From Alphaproteobacteria bacterium (GTDB taxonomy: Bacteria; Pseudomonadota; Alphaproteobacteria; Rhodobacterales; Rhodobacteraceae), in assembly GCA_030427145.1 (NCBI GenBank), contig JAUHWT010000026.1, forward strand, positions 1-49,547: a DNA stretch of 49,547 bases, given 5' to 3'. This document shows, piece after piece, positions 8,208-16,470 of this stretch. How positions within the stretch are numbered: position 1 is the stretch's first letter; each line of letters opens with the position of its first letter. The notes below the pieces were generated by a model. The model was not told where the DNA came from. It worked only from the letters and a program-made list of their open reading frames with translations, and ran no database searches. The position numbers were made by a program, and so were the translations under genes.

Positions 8208-9563
8208 ATGAAGCAGGAACCGAACACCCATTACAGGGATCAACGCAGGATCGACCCTTGCCAGGGCGCCCGCCTTGGCGACGGGACGGTAAATGACGGT
8301 GACCGGGTCGAGATCGGGCCGACGGCGCTGGCTCTTGCTGAATGGCGCGAGGCAGGGCTTGTCCTGCCGGACCTGGCCGAGATGCGCAGGACCAGGCACC
8401 AGCGCCTGACCGACGCCGTTGTGGCCCGCGGCTATGGCGGTCTTCTGATGTTCGATCCCCTGAACATCCGCTACGCGACCGACACCACCAATATGCAGCT
8501 GTGGAACACCCATAATCCGTTCCGCGCCTGCCTGCTCTGCGCCGACGGCTACATGGTGCTCTGGGACTACAGGAACGCGCCCTTCCTCGCCGAATACAAC
8601 CCGCTCGTCCGTGAGAGCCGGTCCGGTGCGGACATGTTCTACTTCGCCCGTGGCGACCGGATCGGCCCGGCCGCCGACGCCTTTGCCGCCGAGGTGGCGG
8701 ACCTTCTGGCCAGCCACGCGCCCGGTCATACACGGATCGGGATCGACAAAATCCAGCCCGCGGGGCTCGATGCGATCCGCCGCGCGGGTCTGGAATGTCG
8801 CGACGGCGAAGAGGTGACCGAGCGCACGCGGGGCATCAAGACGGAGCACGAGCTGCGCGCCATGCGCTGTGCCATCTACTCCTGCGAGCGCGCCATGGCC
8901 GCGATGGAAGACTTCGCTCGCACGGAAATCCCCAAGGGTGGTGTGACCGAGGACGACGTCTGGGCCGTGCTTCATGCCGAGAATATCAGGCGCGGCGGCG
9001 AGTGGATCGAAACACGGCTGCTCACCTCGGGGCCACGCACCAATCCGTGGTTTCAGGAATGCGGCCCGCGGATCATTTCAGAGAATGAGATTCTCGCCTT
9101 CGACACCGATCTGATCGCACCCTATGGCCTCTGTGCGGACCTCAGCCGCACGTGGTGGATCGGAGACGATCTGGCACCTGCCCACATGCGTGAGAGCTTT
9201 ACGGAAGCGGTGGAGCACATCCGCTACAATACGGGGTTGCTTCGGCCGGGCCTTCACATGGAGGAGCTGACCCGTTCGCTGCATGTGCTTCAGGACAAAT
9301 ATGACGCACTCAAATATTCCTCTCCGATGCATGGGGTTGGGATGTGCGACGAGTGGCCGCTGATCGCCTACCCCGACCGTCTGGTCGAGGGCGCCTTCGA
9401 CGCGGTGCTCGAACCCGGCCTGACGCTCTGCGTCGAGGCGCTGGTGGGAGAGGTTGGCGGCGATCACATGGTTAAGCTGGAGGAGCAGGGCGTGGTGACC
9501 GAAGACGGCTTTGACACCATGTCGGTTTACCCTCTCGACGAACGGCTGCTTCCTGGCGGTTGA
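8208..9563 (+). CDS. dddP: DMSP lyase DddP (M24-family fold)
   Basis: The 451-residue protein closely follows DddP, the iron-dependent lyase that cleaves dimethylsulfoniopropionate to dimethyl sulfide and acrylate. It belongs to the M24 creatinase/aminopeptidase-P fold but has lost peptidase function. Signature stretches include DPLNIRYATDTTNMQLWNTH, NPFRACLLCADGYM and ETRLLTSGPRTNPWFQECGP. The six metal ligands known in Ruegeria DddP (D295, D297, D307, H371, E406, E421) fall here at D299, D301, D311, H375, E410 and E425, all shifted by +4, and the catalytic Asp377 is D381 in HGVGMCDEWP. A longer frame reaches back to 8076, but it overlaps the AraC gene; the ATG at 8208 behind gtgggga gives the correct family length. 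Last gene of the operon. Confidence 0.94.
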   Translation: MKQEPNTHYRDQRRIDPCQGARLGDGTVNDGDRVEIGPTALALAEWREAGLVLPDLAEMRRTRHQRLTDAVVARGYGGLLMFDPLNIRYATDTTNMQLWNTHNPFRACLLCADGYMVLWDYRNAPFLAEYNPLVRESRSGADMFYFARGDRIGPAADAFAAEVADLLASHAPGHTRIGIDKIQPAGLDAIRRAGLECRDGEEVTERTRGIKTEHELRAMRCAIYSCERAMAAMEDFARTEIPKGGVTEDDVWAVLHAENIRRGGEWIETRLLTSGPRTNPWFQECGPRIISENEILAFDTDLIAPYGLCADLSRTWWIGDDLAPAHMRESFTEAVEHIRYNTGLLRPGLHMEELTRSLHVLQDKYDALKYSSPMHGVGMCDEWPLIAYPDRLVEGAFDAVLEPGLTLCVEALVGEVGGDHMVKLEEQGVVTEDGFDTMSVYPLDERLLPGG

Positions 9564-9565
9564 CC

Positions 9566-9583
9566 CCGGCTCCGAAGAGCCGG
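9566..9583 (+). terminator. Hairpin after dddP
   Basis: Perfect 7-bp stem CCGGCTC/GAGCCGG closed by a CGAA tetraloop, three bases after the dddP stop. There is no T-run, so it may be a weak or factor-assisted terminator or a 3'-end-protecting hairpin. The rest of 9584-9822 up to the convergent sulfatase gene holds no recognisable feature. Confidence 0.55.
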
Positions 9584-9822
9584 AAGTCAGAGGGCTCGAA
9601 AAGGCGTACAGTCCGGGGGCTTGACCGCGTTTGAGTCACGAGAGAGCGAATGTCCAGCGAGCCGGCCTCCTTAACAATGAAACCAGACCGCCCCCGGTGA
9701 AGACGGCCATCGGCTTATGGTCGGCGTCCGCTCAGTCCGTCAAGACAGTACGCGGGACCAGCCCACGTGGAGAAAATCGCCACCAGCCCCGGCATGTCCG
9801 CCCTCAATACGTCATGCGGAAT

Positions 9823-11358
9823 TCAGGCCGCGCGGCGTGCTCCGGCGCTGTCGTGTTCAGCCACGTCCCCGATCTCGGCCATGCGGGCGTCGAGCTGCGC
9901 CAGCATGTCGTTGAACACATCCGCATATGCCGGATCCCCCGCCACGTTGACCAGTTCCAGTGGATCTTTTTCGCAGTCAAACAGCTCCCATTCGGGCGGC
10001 TCGTCAGGGCCGTGCGCACCCGGTTGGCCAAGATCCGAATTGTACCAGTAGATCAATTTGTAGCGATGACTGCGCAGCCCGTAATGCGCCCAGGCGTTGT
10101 GATGTTCGTCCTTGTGCATCCAGTAGCGGTGATAGGCGTTTGTCGGCCAGTCCTCAGGCACTTTCCGCTCAAGTAGCGGACGCATTGAACGCCCCTGCAT
10201 GTAGCTTGGAATCGCCACCCCGGCGTAATCGAGGAAGGTCGGTGCGAAATCGACGTTGGTCGCGAAGTCATACGCGACCGACCCGGGCGCAATCGCCGCC
10301 GGATAGCGGATAAGAAATGGCATCTGCAACGACTCTTCATACATGAACCGCTTGTCGAACCAGCCGTGTTCACCGAGAAAAAAGCCCTGATCGGAGGTGT
10401 AGATGACGATGGTGTTCTCGGCCAAACCTTCCTCGTCCAGCCAGTCCAGCATCCTGCTAACGTTTTCATCGACCGCGTGGATCGTCGCAAGGTATCGCTT
10501 CATGTAGCGCTGGTATTTGAAGAGCGCGAGCTCCTCCTCGGTCTCGAAGGTGAAAGTCTCGCCGGTGTGCCGGTCGATCAGAACCAGATCGCGCGGATCG
10601 GAAGGATGCGGCACCCGCCGGTCCACGTCACCGGGAGTGCAGCGCTCGCCCACTTCCGAACCGCCCTCGGGCTGGATCAGACCCAGATCTGCGTATTTCA
10701 GGTCCATCCGTACCCGCATGCGCGCTTCCTCGGCGGCACGGGCGCGGTTGGCGTAGTCGTCGTTGTACGTAGCGGGCACCTTAATGACCTGGCCCTCGAA
10801 CATGTCACGGTCACGCGGGTGCGGCTCGAAATTGCGGTGCGGCGCCTTGTGGTGACACATCAGGAAGAAGGGCCGGTCGGTATCGCGCTGCTTCAGCCAG
10901 TCCAGGCTTTTGTCAGTGATGATGTCGGTGACGTAACCAGGCTCCTCGCGTTCTTCTCCCATCTCAATCATGACCGGATCGAAATAGTCGCCCTGCCCCG
11001 GCAACACCGACCAGTAGTCAAACCCGGTCGGTTCATGCGGTTTACCTTCGCCCAGGTGCCACTTGCCCACCATCGCGGTCTGATAGCCTGACTGCCGCAG
11101 GTGTTTAGCCACGTTTGGCCAACGGTTGTCGATATGGGTGTCCAGTGTAGTGACGCCGTTCACGTGATTATATGTGCCGGTCAAAATCGAGGCGCGGGAC
11201 GGCGTGCAGATTGAATTGGTCACGTAGCAGTGGTCGAGCCGCATGCCTTCCTCGGCGATTCGGTCGATTCCCGGGGTGTGGTTGATACCGTGGCCATAGG
11301 CTGAGACCGCCTTGGAGGCATGATCGTCTGACATGATAAAAAGGATGTTTGGTCTCAA
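9823..11358 (-). CDS. Sulfatase, formylglycine-dependent (S1 family)
   Basis: An alkaline-phosphatase-superfamily sulfatase of 511 residues. It begins MRPNILFIMSDDH, where D11/D12 are calcium ligands. C51 in CTPSRASILTG is the C-x-P-S-R cysteine converted to formylglycine. GYQTAMVGKWHLG and IVIYTSDQGFFLGEHGWFDK supply the downstream catalytic Lys/His and metal residues. The longer frame back to 11463 lacks homology at its N-terminus; a TTG at 11356-11358 preceded by GGAG at good spacing is the best start. No signal peptide is visible, so it is probably cytoplasmic and acts on an imported sulfate ester. It is divergent from the IclR/ABC unit, suggesting that a sulfated substrate is imported by that system. 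The maturation enzyme (FGE) is not in the window. Confidence 0.9.
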   Translation of the reverse strand: MRPNILFIMSDDHASKAVSAYGHGINHTPGIDRIAEEGMRLDHCYVTNSICTPSRASILTGTYNHVNGVTTLDTHIDNRWPNVAKHLRQSGYQTAMVGKWHLGEGKPHEPTGFDYWSVLPGQGDYFDPVMIEMGEEREEPGYVTDIITDKSLDWLKQRDTDRPFFLMCHHKAPHRNFEPHPRDRDMFEGQVIKVPATYNDDYANRARAAEEARMRVRMDLKYADLGLIQPEGGSEVGERCTPGDVDRRVPHPSDPRDLVLIDRHTGETFTFETEEELALFKYQRYMKRYLATIHAVDENVSRMLDWLDEEGLAENTIVIYTSDQGFFLGEHGWFDKRFMYEESLQMPFLIRYPAAIAPGSVAYDFATNVDFAPTFLDYAGVAIPSYMQGRSMRPLLERKVPEDWPTNAYHRYWMHKDEHHNAWAHYGLRSHRYKLIYWYNSDLGQPGAHGPDEPPEWELFDCEKDPLELVNVAGDPAYADVFNDMLAQLDARMAEIGDVAEHDSAGARRAA

Positions 11359-11408
11359 TGTGCGGCTCCATTCCTGATGTTTTTTTGGCGAACTGTTGAC
11401 CGGTTTCT

Positions 11409-11438
11409 CAAATATGGTAATAACAAAACCAAATATGG
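11409..11438. promoter_or_regulatory. Direct repeats CAAATATGG spaced 21 bp, candidate IclR operator
   Basis: Two identical 9-mers CAAATATGG (11409-11417 and 11430-11438) start exactly 21 bases apart, i.e. two helical turns, inside the 89-base divergent space between the sulfatase start and iclR. The second ends 9 bases before the IclR ATG. Placement would let the regulator control itself and both divergent units. Confidence 0.4.
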
Positions 11439-11447
11439 GATTCAAGA

Positions 11448-12215
11448 ATGTCTGGAACATCAAGCAGAGTGATTGCGGTCCTGGAGGCCCTGGCCGGCCC
11501 CGAAGCGGACGGTTTAAGCGCCCAGGACGTTGTGGAGCGCTCGGGTCTGCCCGCTTCCACGGGTTATCGAATCATCTCGGAGTTGCAGGAAATGGGTCTG
11601 GTCCACCGCACCGCAACCCGCAGGATCATGGCCAATTTCAGCTTCCAGCGGCGGCTGCACTGCCCCGGGCTTGATCCTGAACTGCTGGCCGATGCCTGCG
11701 CCGCGCTCAGCGACAGACTGACCTCAGCGGCCGAAATCGTCATGCTGAGTGGTCACAACATGCTCTGGCACATCGTGCAGCAGCATCCCGACCAGGCCAT
11801 CCGTCTGCGCGCCTTTCCAGGCTTCATGCGCGGCGCCTATGAACTCGACAGCATCTCGCGGCTTGCGCTGGCGCATCGTCCGCTGGAGGCGATTGAGAAA
11901 TCCTGGGATACCGGAGCTTTTTACACCACCGGGGTCGACCGAAGGTCACTGGACTGGGGCGAGGCGCGCGGAATGATTACTGCCGTCGATCCTGGAGAGA
12001 TGCAGTATGACATGATGGGCAACGCAAAGGGCATTCGCCGCTATTGCGTGGCAATCCACGGACCCGACGGCCGGATGGTCTGCCTGCTGACGGTTGCCGA
12101 AGCGGCAATTCCGGTACGTGACGAAATGCAGCATGTCGCCAACGTGCGCAGCCATCTGATGACCCGGAAATCAATGATCGAAAGCGCGTTTGCCGGTTCC
12201 GCAAAGACCGGCTGA
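11448..12215 (+). CDS. IclR-family transcriptional regulator
   Basis: A 255-residue protein with the IclR layout. Residues 1-60 are a winged helix-turn-helix (SSRVIAVLEALAG, LSAQDVVERSGLPASTGYRI, then LQEMGLVHRT). Residues ~75-245 are the GAF-like effector domain (AAEIVMLSGHNMLWHIVQQH, IRLRAFPGF, RRYCVAIHGPDGRMVCLLTV). It lies between the divergent sulfatase and the ABC importer that follows 28 bases later, so it is probably the local repressor or activator of both. Its ligand is likely the imported carbohydrate or a derivative. The frame extends close to the downstream gene's RBS, which allows co-transcription. Confidence 0.9.
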   Translation: MSGTSSRVIAVLEALAGPEADGLSAQDVVERSGLPASTGYRIISELQEMGLVHRTATRRIMANFSFQRRLHCPGLDPELLADACAALSDRLTSAAEIVMLSGHNMLWHIVQQHPDQAIRLRAFPGFMRGAYELDSISRLALAHRPLEAIEKSWDTGAFYTTGVDRRSLDWGEARGMITAVDPGEMQYDMMGNAKGIRRYCVAIHGPDGRMVCLLTVAEAAIPVRDEMQHVANVRSHLMTRKSMIESAFAGSAKTG

Positions 12216-12243
12216 ACGCGCCATAATCCAAAGGGAGGACACC

Positions 12244-13500
12244 ATGAAATTCAGAATATCGGCTTTGGCCACTGCTGCTGCGCTGACGGCGCTGCCCGGC
12301 TTTGCCCAGGACCTCGTGCTATCCATCGGATCGCGCGGCTACGGCCCGGCGGTCGAACGCAATATCGAACGCTATACCGCGAAAAACCCGGATGTCAGCA
12401 TCGAGTGGAATAAGGTCTCCGACGTGCCCGGGGAAACCCGCAAGCTCTACGTCACGGGCCTGACCGCCAAAAGCCCCACACCCGACATCTATGCGGTCGA
12501 TGTGATCTGGGCCGGGGAGTTTGCGCAGCGCGGCTGGCTGGAGCCGCTCAACGGTCTGCTGGACGAGGACACCATTGATGCATTCAACCCCTCTCTACTC
12601 GCGGCCTCGAGCGTGGACGGAGAGGTACACGCCCTGCCGCTTTACGCCGACGGCATCCACTTCTTCTATCGCAGCGACCTGCTTGAGAAATACGGGCTCG
12701 ACGTACCGCAGACCTGGGAAGAGGTTGTGTCCGCGTCGCAAACCATAATCGAGGGCGAAGGCAACCCGCAGCTCTACGGTTTCGTGTCGATGTGGGCGAA
12801 AATCGAAGGTCTGTTCATGAACTGGCTTGCCTTTACCAATGGCAACGGTGGTGGATTCTATGATGCTGACGGCAATGTCGCGGTGAACTCGCCCGCCAAC
12901 ATACAGGCGACGCAGTTCATGGTCGACCTGCTGCATGAACACCGGTTGACCCCGGATTCGATCCTGAATGCCCGCCCGGACGATGCCCGTACGCTGTTCC
13001 AGCAGGGACGCGCGGCTTTCCTTATGGTGCAGGACTTCGTGCACGCACCACTGAGCGCGGACAACAGCCCCGTTGCCGGCAAGTTCGATTTCACCCGCGT
13101 GCCGTATTTCGAAGGTAATGAGGATGCAAACTCCACCACCATGGGCGGCTGGTTCCTCGGCATCAATCCAAATTCGGAAAACAGGGAAGCAGCGGCGGAT
13201 TTCCTCAATTTCTTTACGGCCGAGGAACAGCAGCTCACCGCAGCCGTTGAAGACAACCGCGCACCGACTATTCCCTCAGTTTACGAAAACGAGGCGATGG
13301 GGAGCAATGAGGTGCTCGCCAAGTTCGGTGCCAACTACGAATTCGGCGTGGTGCGCCCCTCGGCCGGAACCGGCGCGAGTTATCCCCGCGTGTCCGAAAT
13401 CATGCAGCTCGAAATCACCAATGCCCTGCACAAGCAGAAAACGGTGGAAGAAGCACTGAGCGACGCACAGGAACAGCTCGACGCGCTTCTGGCTGAATAA
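12244..13500 (+). CDS. Carbohydrate ABC transporter, periplasmic binding protein
   Basis: A family-1 extracellular solute-binding protein of 418 residues. The ATG at 12244 follows a good ribosome site (agggagg) and begins a Sec signal peptide (MKFRISALATAAALTALPGFAQ, cleavage after AQ). The mature part has the two-lobed fold seen in sugar binders: PTPDIYAVDVIWAGEFAQRG, VHALPLYADGIHFFYRSDLL and AAFLMVQDFVHAP. It captures the substrate in the periplasm for the permeases that follow. The sequence does not fix the sugar; the neighbouring sulfatase makes a sulfated sugar or sulfate ester a reasonable guess. Confidence 0.92.
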   Translation: MKFRISALATAAALTALPGFAQDLVLSIGSRGYGPAVERNIERYTAKNPDVSIEWNKVSDVPGETRKLYVTGLTAKSPTPDIYAVDVIWAGEFAQRGWLEPLNGLLDEDTIDAFNPSLLAASSVDGEVHALPLYADGIHFFYRSDLLEKYGLDVPQTWEEVVSASQTIIEGEGNPQLYGFVSMWAKIEGLFMNWLAFTNGNGGGFYDADGNVAVNSPANIQATQFMVDLLHEHRLTPDSILNARPDDARTLFQQGRAAFLMVQDFVHAPLSADNSPVAGKFDFTRVPYFEGNEDANSTTMGGWFLGINPNSENREAAADFLNFFTAEEQQLTAAVEDNRAPTIPSVYENEAMGSNEVLAKFGANYEFGVVRPSAGTGASYPRVSEIMQLEITNALHKQKTVEEALSDAQEQLDALLAE

Positions 13501-13522
13501 GCTCTCCGACACTACGAACCCG

Positions 13523-13548
13523 TGCCCGGCGGCGATGGTCGCCGGGCA
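13523..13548 (+). terminator. Intra-operon hairpin between binding protein and permease
   Basis: Perfect 9-bp stem TGCCCGGCG/CGCCGGGCA with an 8-base loop, 22 bases after the binding-protein stop. Such hairpins in importer operons typically stabilise the upstream mRNA or terminate partially, so that the binding protein is made in excess over the permeases. No T-run follows. Confidence 0.6.
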
Positions 13549-13573
13549 GCCCTGACACCCCAACGGTGGACCC

Positions 13574-14467
13574 ATGACAACCACGATCTCACCGCTCGAC
13601 AGGCGCAGGCACCTGACGGGCATGGCCTTCATCACCCCGACGATGCTCGTGATCATTGCGATCCTCGTCTATCCGATCCTGCAATCCATCGTGCTGAGCT
13701 TTGGCCAGTCCAGCATCGACGGCTCCGAACCCTGGCAGTTTGTCGGTCTGAAGCATTACGCGACCCTCGCTGGCACTGAAAGGTTCTGGAACTCGCTTTG
13801 GGTGACGTTGGTGTTCACCGCGATTTCGATTCCGCTGGAACTGGCGATGGGCATCGGCCTCGCGGTTCTGCTGAACGAACATTTCCGGTTCAAGGGCATT
13901 GCGCGACTCGCCGTGCTGTTTCCATGGGCGCTGCCCACCGCGCTGAACACCCTGATGTGGCGCTGGATGTACAACACGGACTATGGCCTCTTTAATGCGG
14001 CTGCCCTCCAGGCGGGGCTTGTCGACCGGCCGATCAATTGGCTGGGTGACGAGACCCTGGCGATGCTGTCAATGGTGGTTGTCGCGGTCTGGAAGACCTC
14101 CAGCTTCATGGCCCTGATCATCCTGGCCGGGCTTCAGTCAATTCCCCGGGATCTCTACGAGGCCGGACGCATGGACGGCATGACCCGCTGGCAGGAATTT
14201 CGCGAGATTACCCTGCCGCTGCTGAAAGGTCCGATACTGGTGGCTCTGATCGTGCGGTCGATGGATGCTTTGCGAACCTTTGAACTGCCCTTCAACCTGA
14301 CAGATGGTGGGCCGGTAACGGCGACGGAAAGCCTGTCGCTCTATGCCTACAAAGTGATCTTTGACTTCATCGAGTTCAATTACGGTGCCGCCATTGTCGT
14401 GGTCCAGTTCCTCGTGATCTTCGCCATGAGCCTGCTCTATATCCTTACCCTGCGGAACAGGGACTGA
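13574..14467 (+). CDS. Carbohydrate ABC transporter permease (MalF/UgpA type)
   Basis: A 297-residue inner-membrane protein with about six transmembrane helices; the first (residues ~17-36) contains TPTMLVIIAILVYPILQSIV. The cytoplasmic EAA loop that docks the ATPase is visible as EAGRMDGMTRWQEF. It pairs with the MalG-type permease 4 bases downstream to form the channel of a CUT1-type importer. The start is ATG after the operon hairpin. Nothing appears truncated. Confidence 0.93.
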   Translation: MTTTISPLDRRRHLTGMAFITPTMLVIIAILVYPILQSIVLSFGQSSIDGSEPWQFVGLKHYATLAGTERFWNSLWVTLVFTAISIPLELAMGIGLAVLLNEHFRFKGIARLAVLFPWALPTALNTLMWRWMYNTDYGLFNAAALQAGLVDRPINWLGDETLAMLSMVVVAVWKTSSFMALIILAGLQSIPRDLYEAGRMDGMTRWQEFREITLPLLKGPILVALIVRSMDALRTFELPFNLTDGGPVTATESLSLYAYKVIFDFIEFNYGAAIVVVQFLVIFAMSLLYILTLRNRD

Positions 14468-14471
14468 CACC

Positions 14472-15296
14472 ATGAAAAAACGTCCACGTTTCGGTCTCTA
14501 CGCTCTGGTGATCCTGTCGGTGGTCATCTCCTTTTTGCCGATCATCTGGCTGGTCCTTACCTCGCTCAAAACCACCGAAGGCATTTATGCCTGGCCGCCG
14601 CAATACATCCCCCAGCCATTCACCCTAAAAAACTACACAAACATCATCACCAACTCGCCCGAGCTTCTGCTCTATGTGCTCAACAGCTTCATTGTGGCGC
14701 TGGGGTGCACCATCGTGGCGCTCAGCTTTGGTGGAATGGCCGGGTATGCCCTGTCGCGGCTGGGAATGCGCCGCGCCGGTGTTCTGATGGTTTTCATTCT
14801 TGCCGTTTCGATGTTCCCGCCGGTGTCGCTGCTGCCCTCGCTGTTCCAGACATTCCTCAGCCTTGGACTGCTCAACACATATACTGGATTGATCATCGCC
14901 CATACCGGCCTGTTTCTGCCCTTCACGGTCTGGATGCTGGCCAGCTATTTCGCGACACTGCCACCGGAGATCGAGGAGGCCGCACGGATGGACGGTATGG
15001 GTTTCTTCCGAATCTTCTGGTCCATTGTAATCCCGCTGTCCTGGCCAGGCTTCGTGGCGACCGGGCTGATCGTATTCATTTTTTCCTGGAACGAGTTTCC
15101 CCTGGCGCTGGTTCTGATGACCCAAAACGCCATGCGCACGGCGCCGGTGGGCATTTCGCTCTACCCTGGCGAATACGCCTTCCCCTGGGAAACAATATCA
15201 ACCGCAACCGTGATCGCCATTGTTCCGATTCTGATCATCACCGCGATCTTCCAAAAGCAGATCGTCGGCGGACTGACCGCGGGCGCAGGCAAGTGA
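14472..15296 (+). CDS. Carbohydrate ABC transporter permease (MalG/UgpE type)
   Basis: A 274-residue inner-membrane protein with six predicted transmembrane helices. Typical MalG features are the first helix followed by LTSLKTTEGIYAWPPQYIPQ, the EAA loop EEAARMDGMGFFRIFWSIVI, and a C-terminal helix ending in KQIVGGLTAGAGK. It forms the second half of the translocation pore with the gene just upstream, whose stop it follows by 4 bases. Complete and of normal family length. Confidence 0.93.
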   Translation: MKKRPRFGLYALVILSVVISFLPIIWLVLTSLKTTEGIYAWPPQYIPQPFTLKNYTNIITNSPELLLYVLNSFIVALGCTIVALSFGGMAGYALSRLGMRRAGVLMVFILAVSMFPPVSLLPSLFQTFLSLGLLNTYTGLIIAHTGLFLPFTVWMLASYFATLPPEIEEAARMDGMGFFRIFWSIVIPLSWPGFVATGLIVFIFSWNEFPLALVLMTQNAMRTAPVGISLYPGEYAFPWETISTATVIAIVPILIITAIFQKQIVGGLTAGAGK

Positions 15297-15306
15297 GACC
15301 CTGACA

Positions 15307-16386
15307 ATGACCGAAGTGAAACTGGACCGTATTGGAAAATCCTATGGCGCGGTCGAGGCCGTGCAGCAGTTCGATCTGACCATCCGGGAAGGAGAGTTTC
15401 TGGTCCTGCTTGGCCCCTCGGGCTGCGGTAAATCCACAACCCTGCGCATGATTGCCGGACTTGAAAGCATCACCCGCGGCGACCTGCTGATTGGCGGTGA
15501 TCGAATGAACGATGTCGACCCCAAGGACCGCGGGGTAGCGATGGTGTTCCAGAACTATGCGCTCTACCCGCACAAATCCGTCTTCGACAACATGGCAATG
15601 GCGCTGAAGCTGCAGAAGGTTCCGGCGGCAGAAATCCAGGACCGAGTGGGGCGCACGGCTGAATTGCTGGGCCTGACAGAATATCTCGACCGAAAACCCG
15701 CCGCCCTGTCCGGTGGACAGCGTCAGCGGGTCGCCATTGGCCGGGCCATAGTCCGAACGCCGAAAGTTTTCCTGTTTGATGAGCCACTGTCCAACCTTGA
15801 CGCCAAGCTGCGTGTCAAGATGCGCCTTGAACTGCAGGAACTACACGCAAGACTTAAAGCCACCTCGGTCTACGTCACCCATGATCAGGTCGAGGCGATG
15901 ACCCTGGCCGACCGGATCGTCATTATGAACGGTGGTGTCGTGGCACAGGTCGGCACGCCGCGTGAGGTCTATGACAATCCGGCAGACGAATTTGTAGCGG
16001 GCTTCATCGGCAGCCCGGCCATGAATTTCCTCGATCTGACCCGTGACGACACGGGCGGTTGGCGAAGCACCTGCGGCAGCATGGCCCTGCCTCAACTGCC
16101 GGTAAATACCGGCCAACGACACCAGGTGCGGCTCGGGGTCCGCCCGGAACATATCGAAGTGATGCCGGGCGGTGCCGGCGCGGGCGAAATGACCTATCCG
16201 GCCCGGGTTCTTCTCGATGAGCTTTTGGGCGCGGACGCACTCCTGAACCTGGGAATAGGTGAGGCCAGGTTGCTGGCGCGGGTCGGTGGGGCCGACCATC
16301 CGGTGCAGGGCGATACCCTCGATATATGTTTGAATTCGTCGCAGTTGCATGTCTTCGACATCGAAAGCGGCAAGGCGTTGCGATAG
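15307..16386 (+). CDS. Carbohydrate ABC transporter ATPase (MalK/UgpC type)
   Basis: A 359-residue protein. The nucleotide-binding domain (1-~235) carries Walker A GPSGCGKST at 36-44, Q-loop FQNYALYPH, signature LSGGQRQR, Walker B VFLFDEP and the switch YVTHDQ. The C-terminal OB-fold/TOBE domain (~240-359; RLGVRPEHIEV) is typical of sugar-importer ATPases and may bind regulators. It is the last gene of the importer, 10 bases after the second permease. The ~84 bases to the next gene hold a separate regulatory palindrome, so the COG0523 gene is probably a distinct unit. Confidence 0.94.
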   Translation: MTEVKLDRIGKSYGAVEAVQQFDLTIREGEFLVLLGPSGCGKSTTLRMIAGLESITRGDLLIGGDRMNDVDPKDRGVAMVFQNYALYPHKSVFDNMAMALKLQKVPAAEIQDRVGRTAELLGLTEYLDRKPAALSGGQRQRVAIGRAIVRTPKVFLFDEPLSNLDAKLRVKMRLELQELHARLKATSVYVTHDQVEAMTLADRIVIMNGGVVAQVGTPREVYDNPADEFVAGFIGSPAMNFLDLTRDDTGGWRSTCGSMALPQLPVNTGQRHQVRLGVRPEHIEVMPGGAGAGEMTYPARVLLDELLGADALLNLGIGEARLLARVGGADHPVQGDTLDICLNSSQLHVFDIESGKALR

Positions 16387-16414
16387 GGCCGGGACGCAAT
16401 CTGTTGCCACTCCT

Positions 16415-16428
16415 TATGTTATAACATA
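16415..16428. promoter_or_regulatory. Perfect palindrome TATGTTATAACATA, Zur-box-like
   Basis: A 14-base perfect palindrome centred 49 bases upstream of the COG0523 GTPase ATG. It contains the ATGTTAT/ATAACAT half-sites typical of proteobacterial zinc-uptake-regulator (Zur) boxes, but the halves are overlapped rather than separated by the usual few central bases, so the fit is not exact. It is the only such element noticed in the window. A zinc-starvation response is the natural hypothesis, supported by the identity of the downstream gene. Confidence 0.5.
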
Positions 16429-16470
16429 CCAATACCCTCGATTTGTTTTCTATCGGGGCAGGTTAGTGTC

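Noticed and set aside
10366-11091. A 241-codon frame antisense to the sulfatase
   Set aside because: Shadow of the sulfatase coding frame; the conserved sulfatase motifs on the other strand decide the strand.
16387-16470. Cobalamin riboswitch upstream of a CobW-family gene
   Set aside because: The gap is too short and has no B12-box-like sequence; no cobalamin genes are nearby. The Zur-like palindrome explains the region better.
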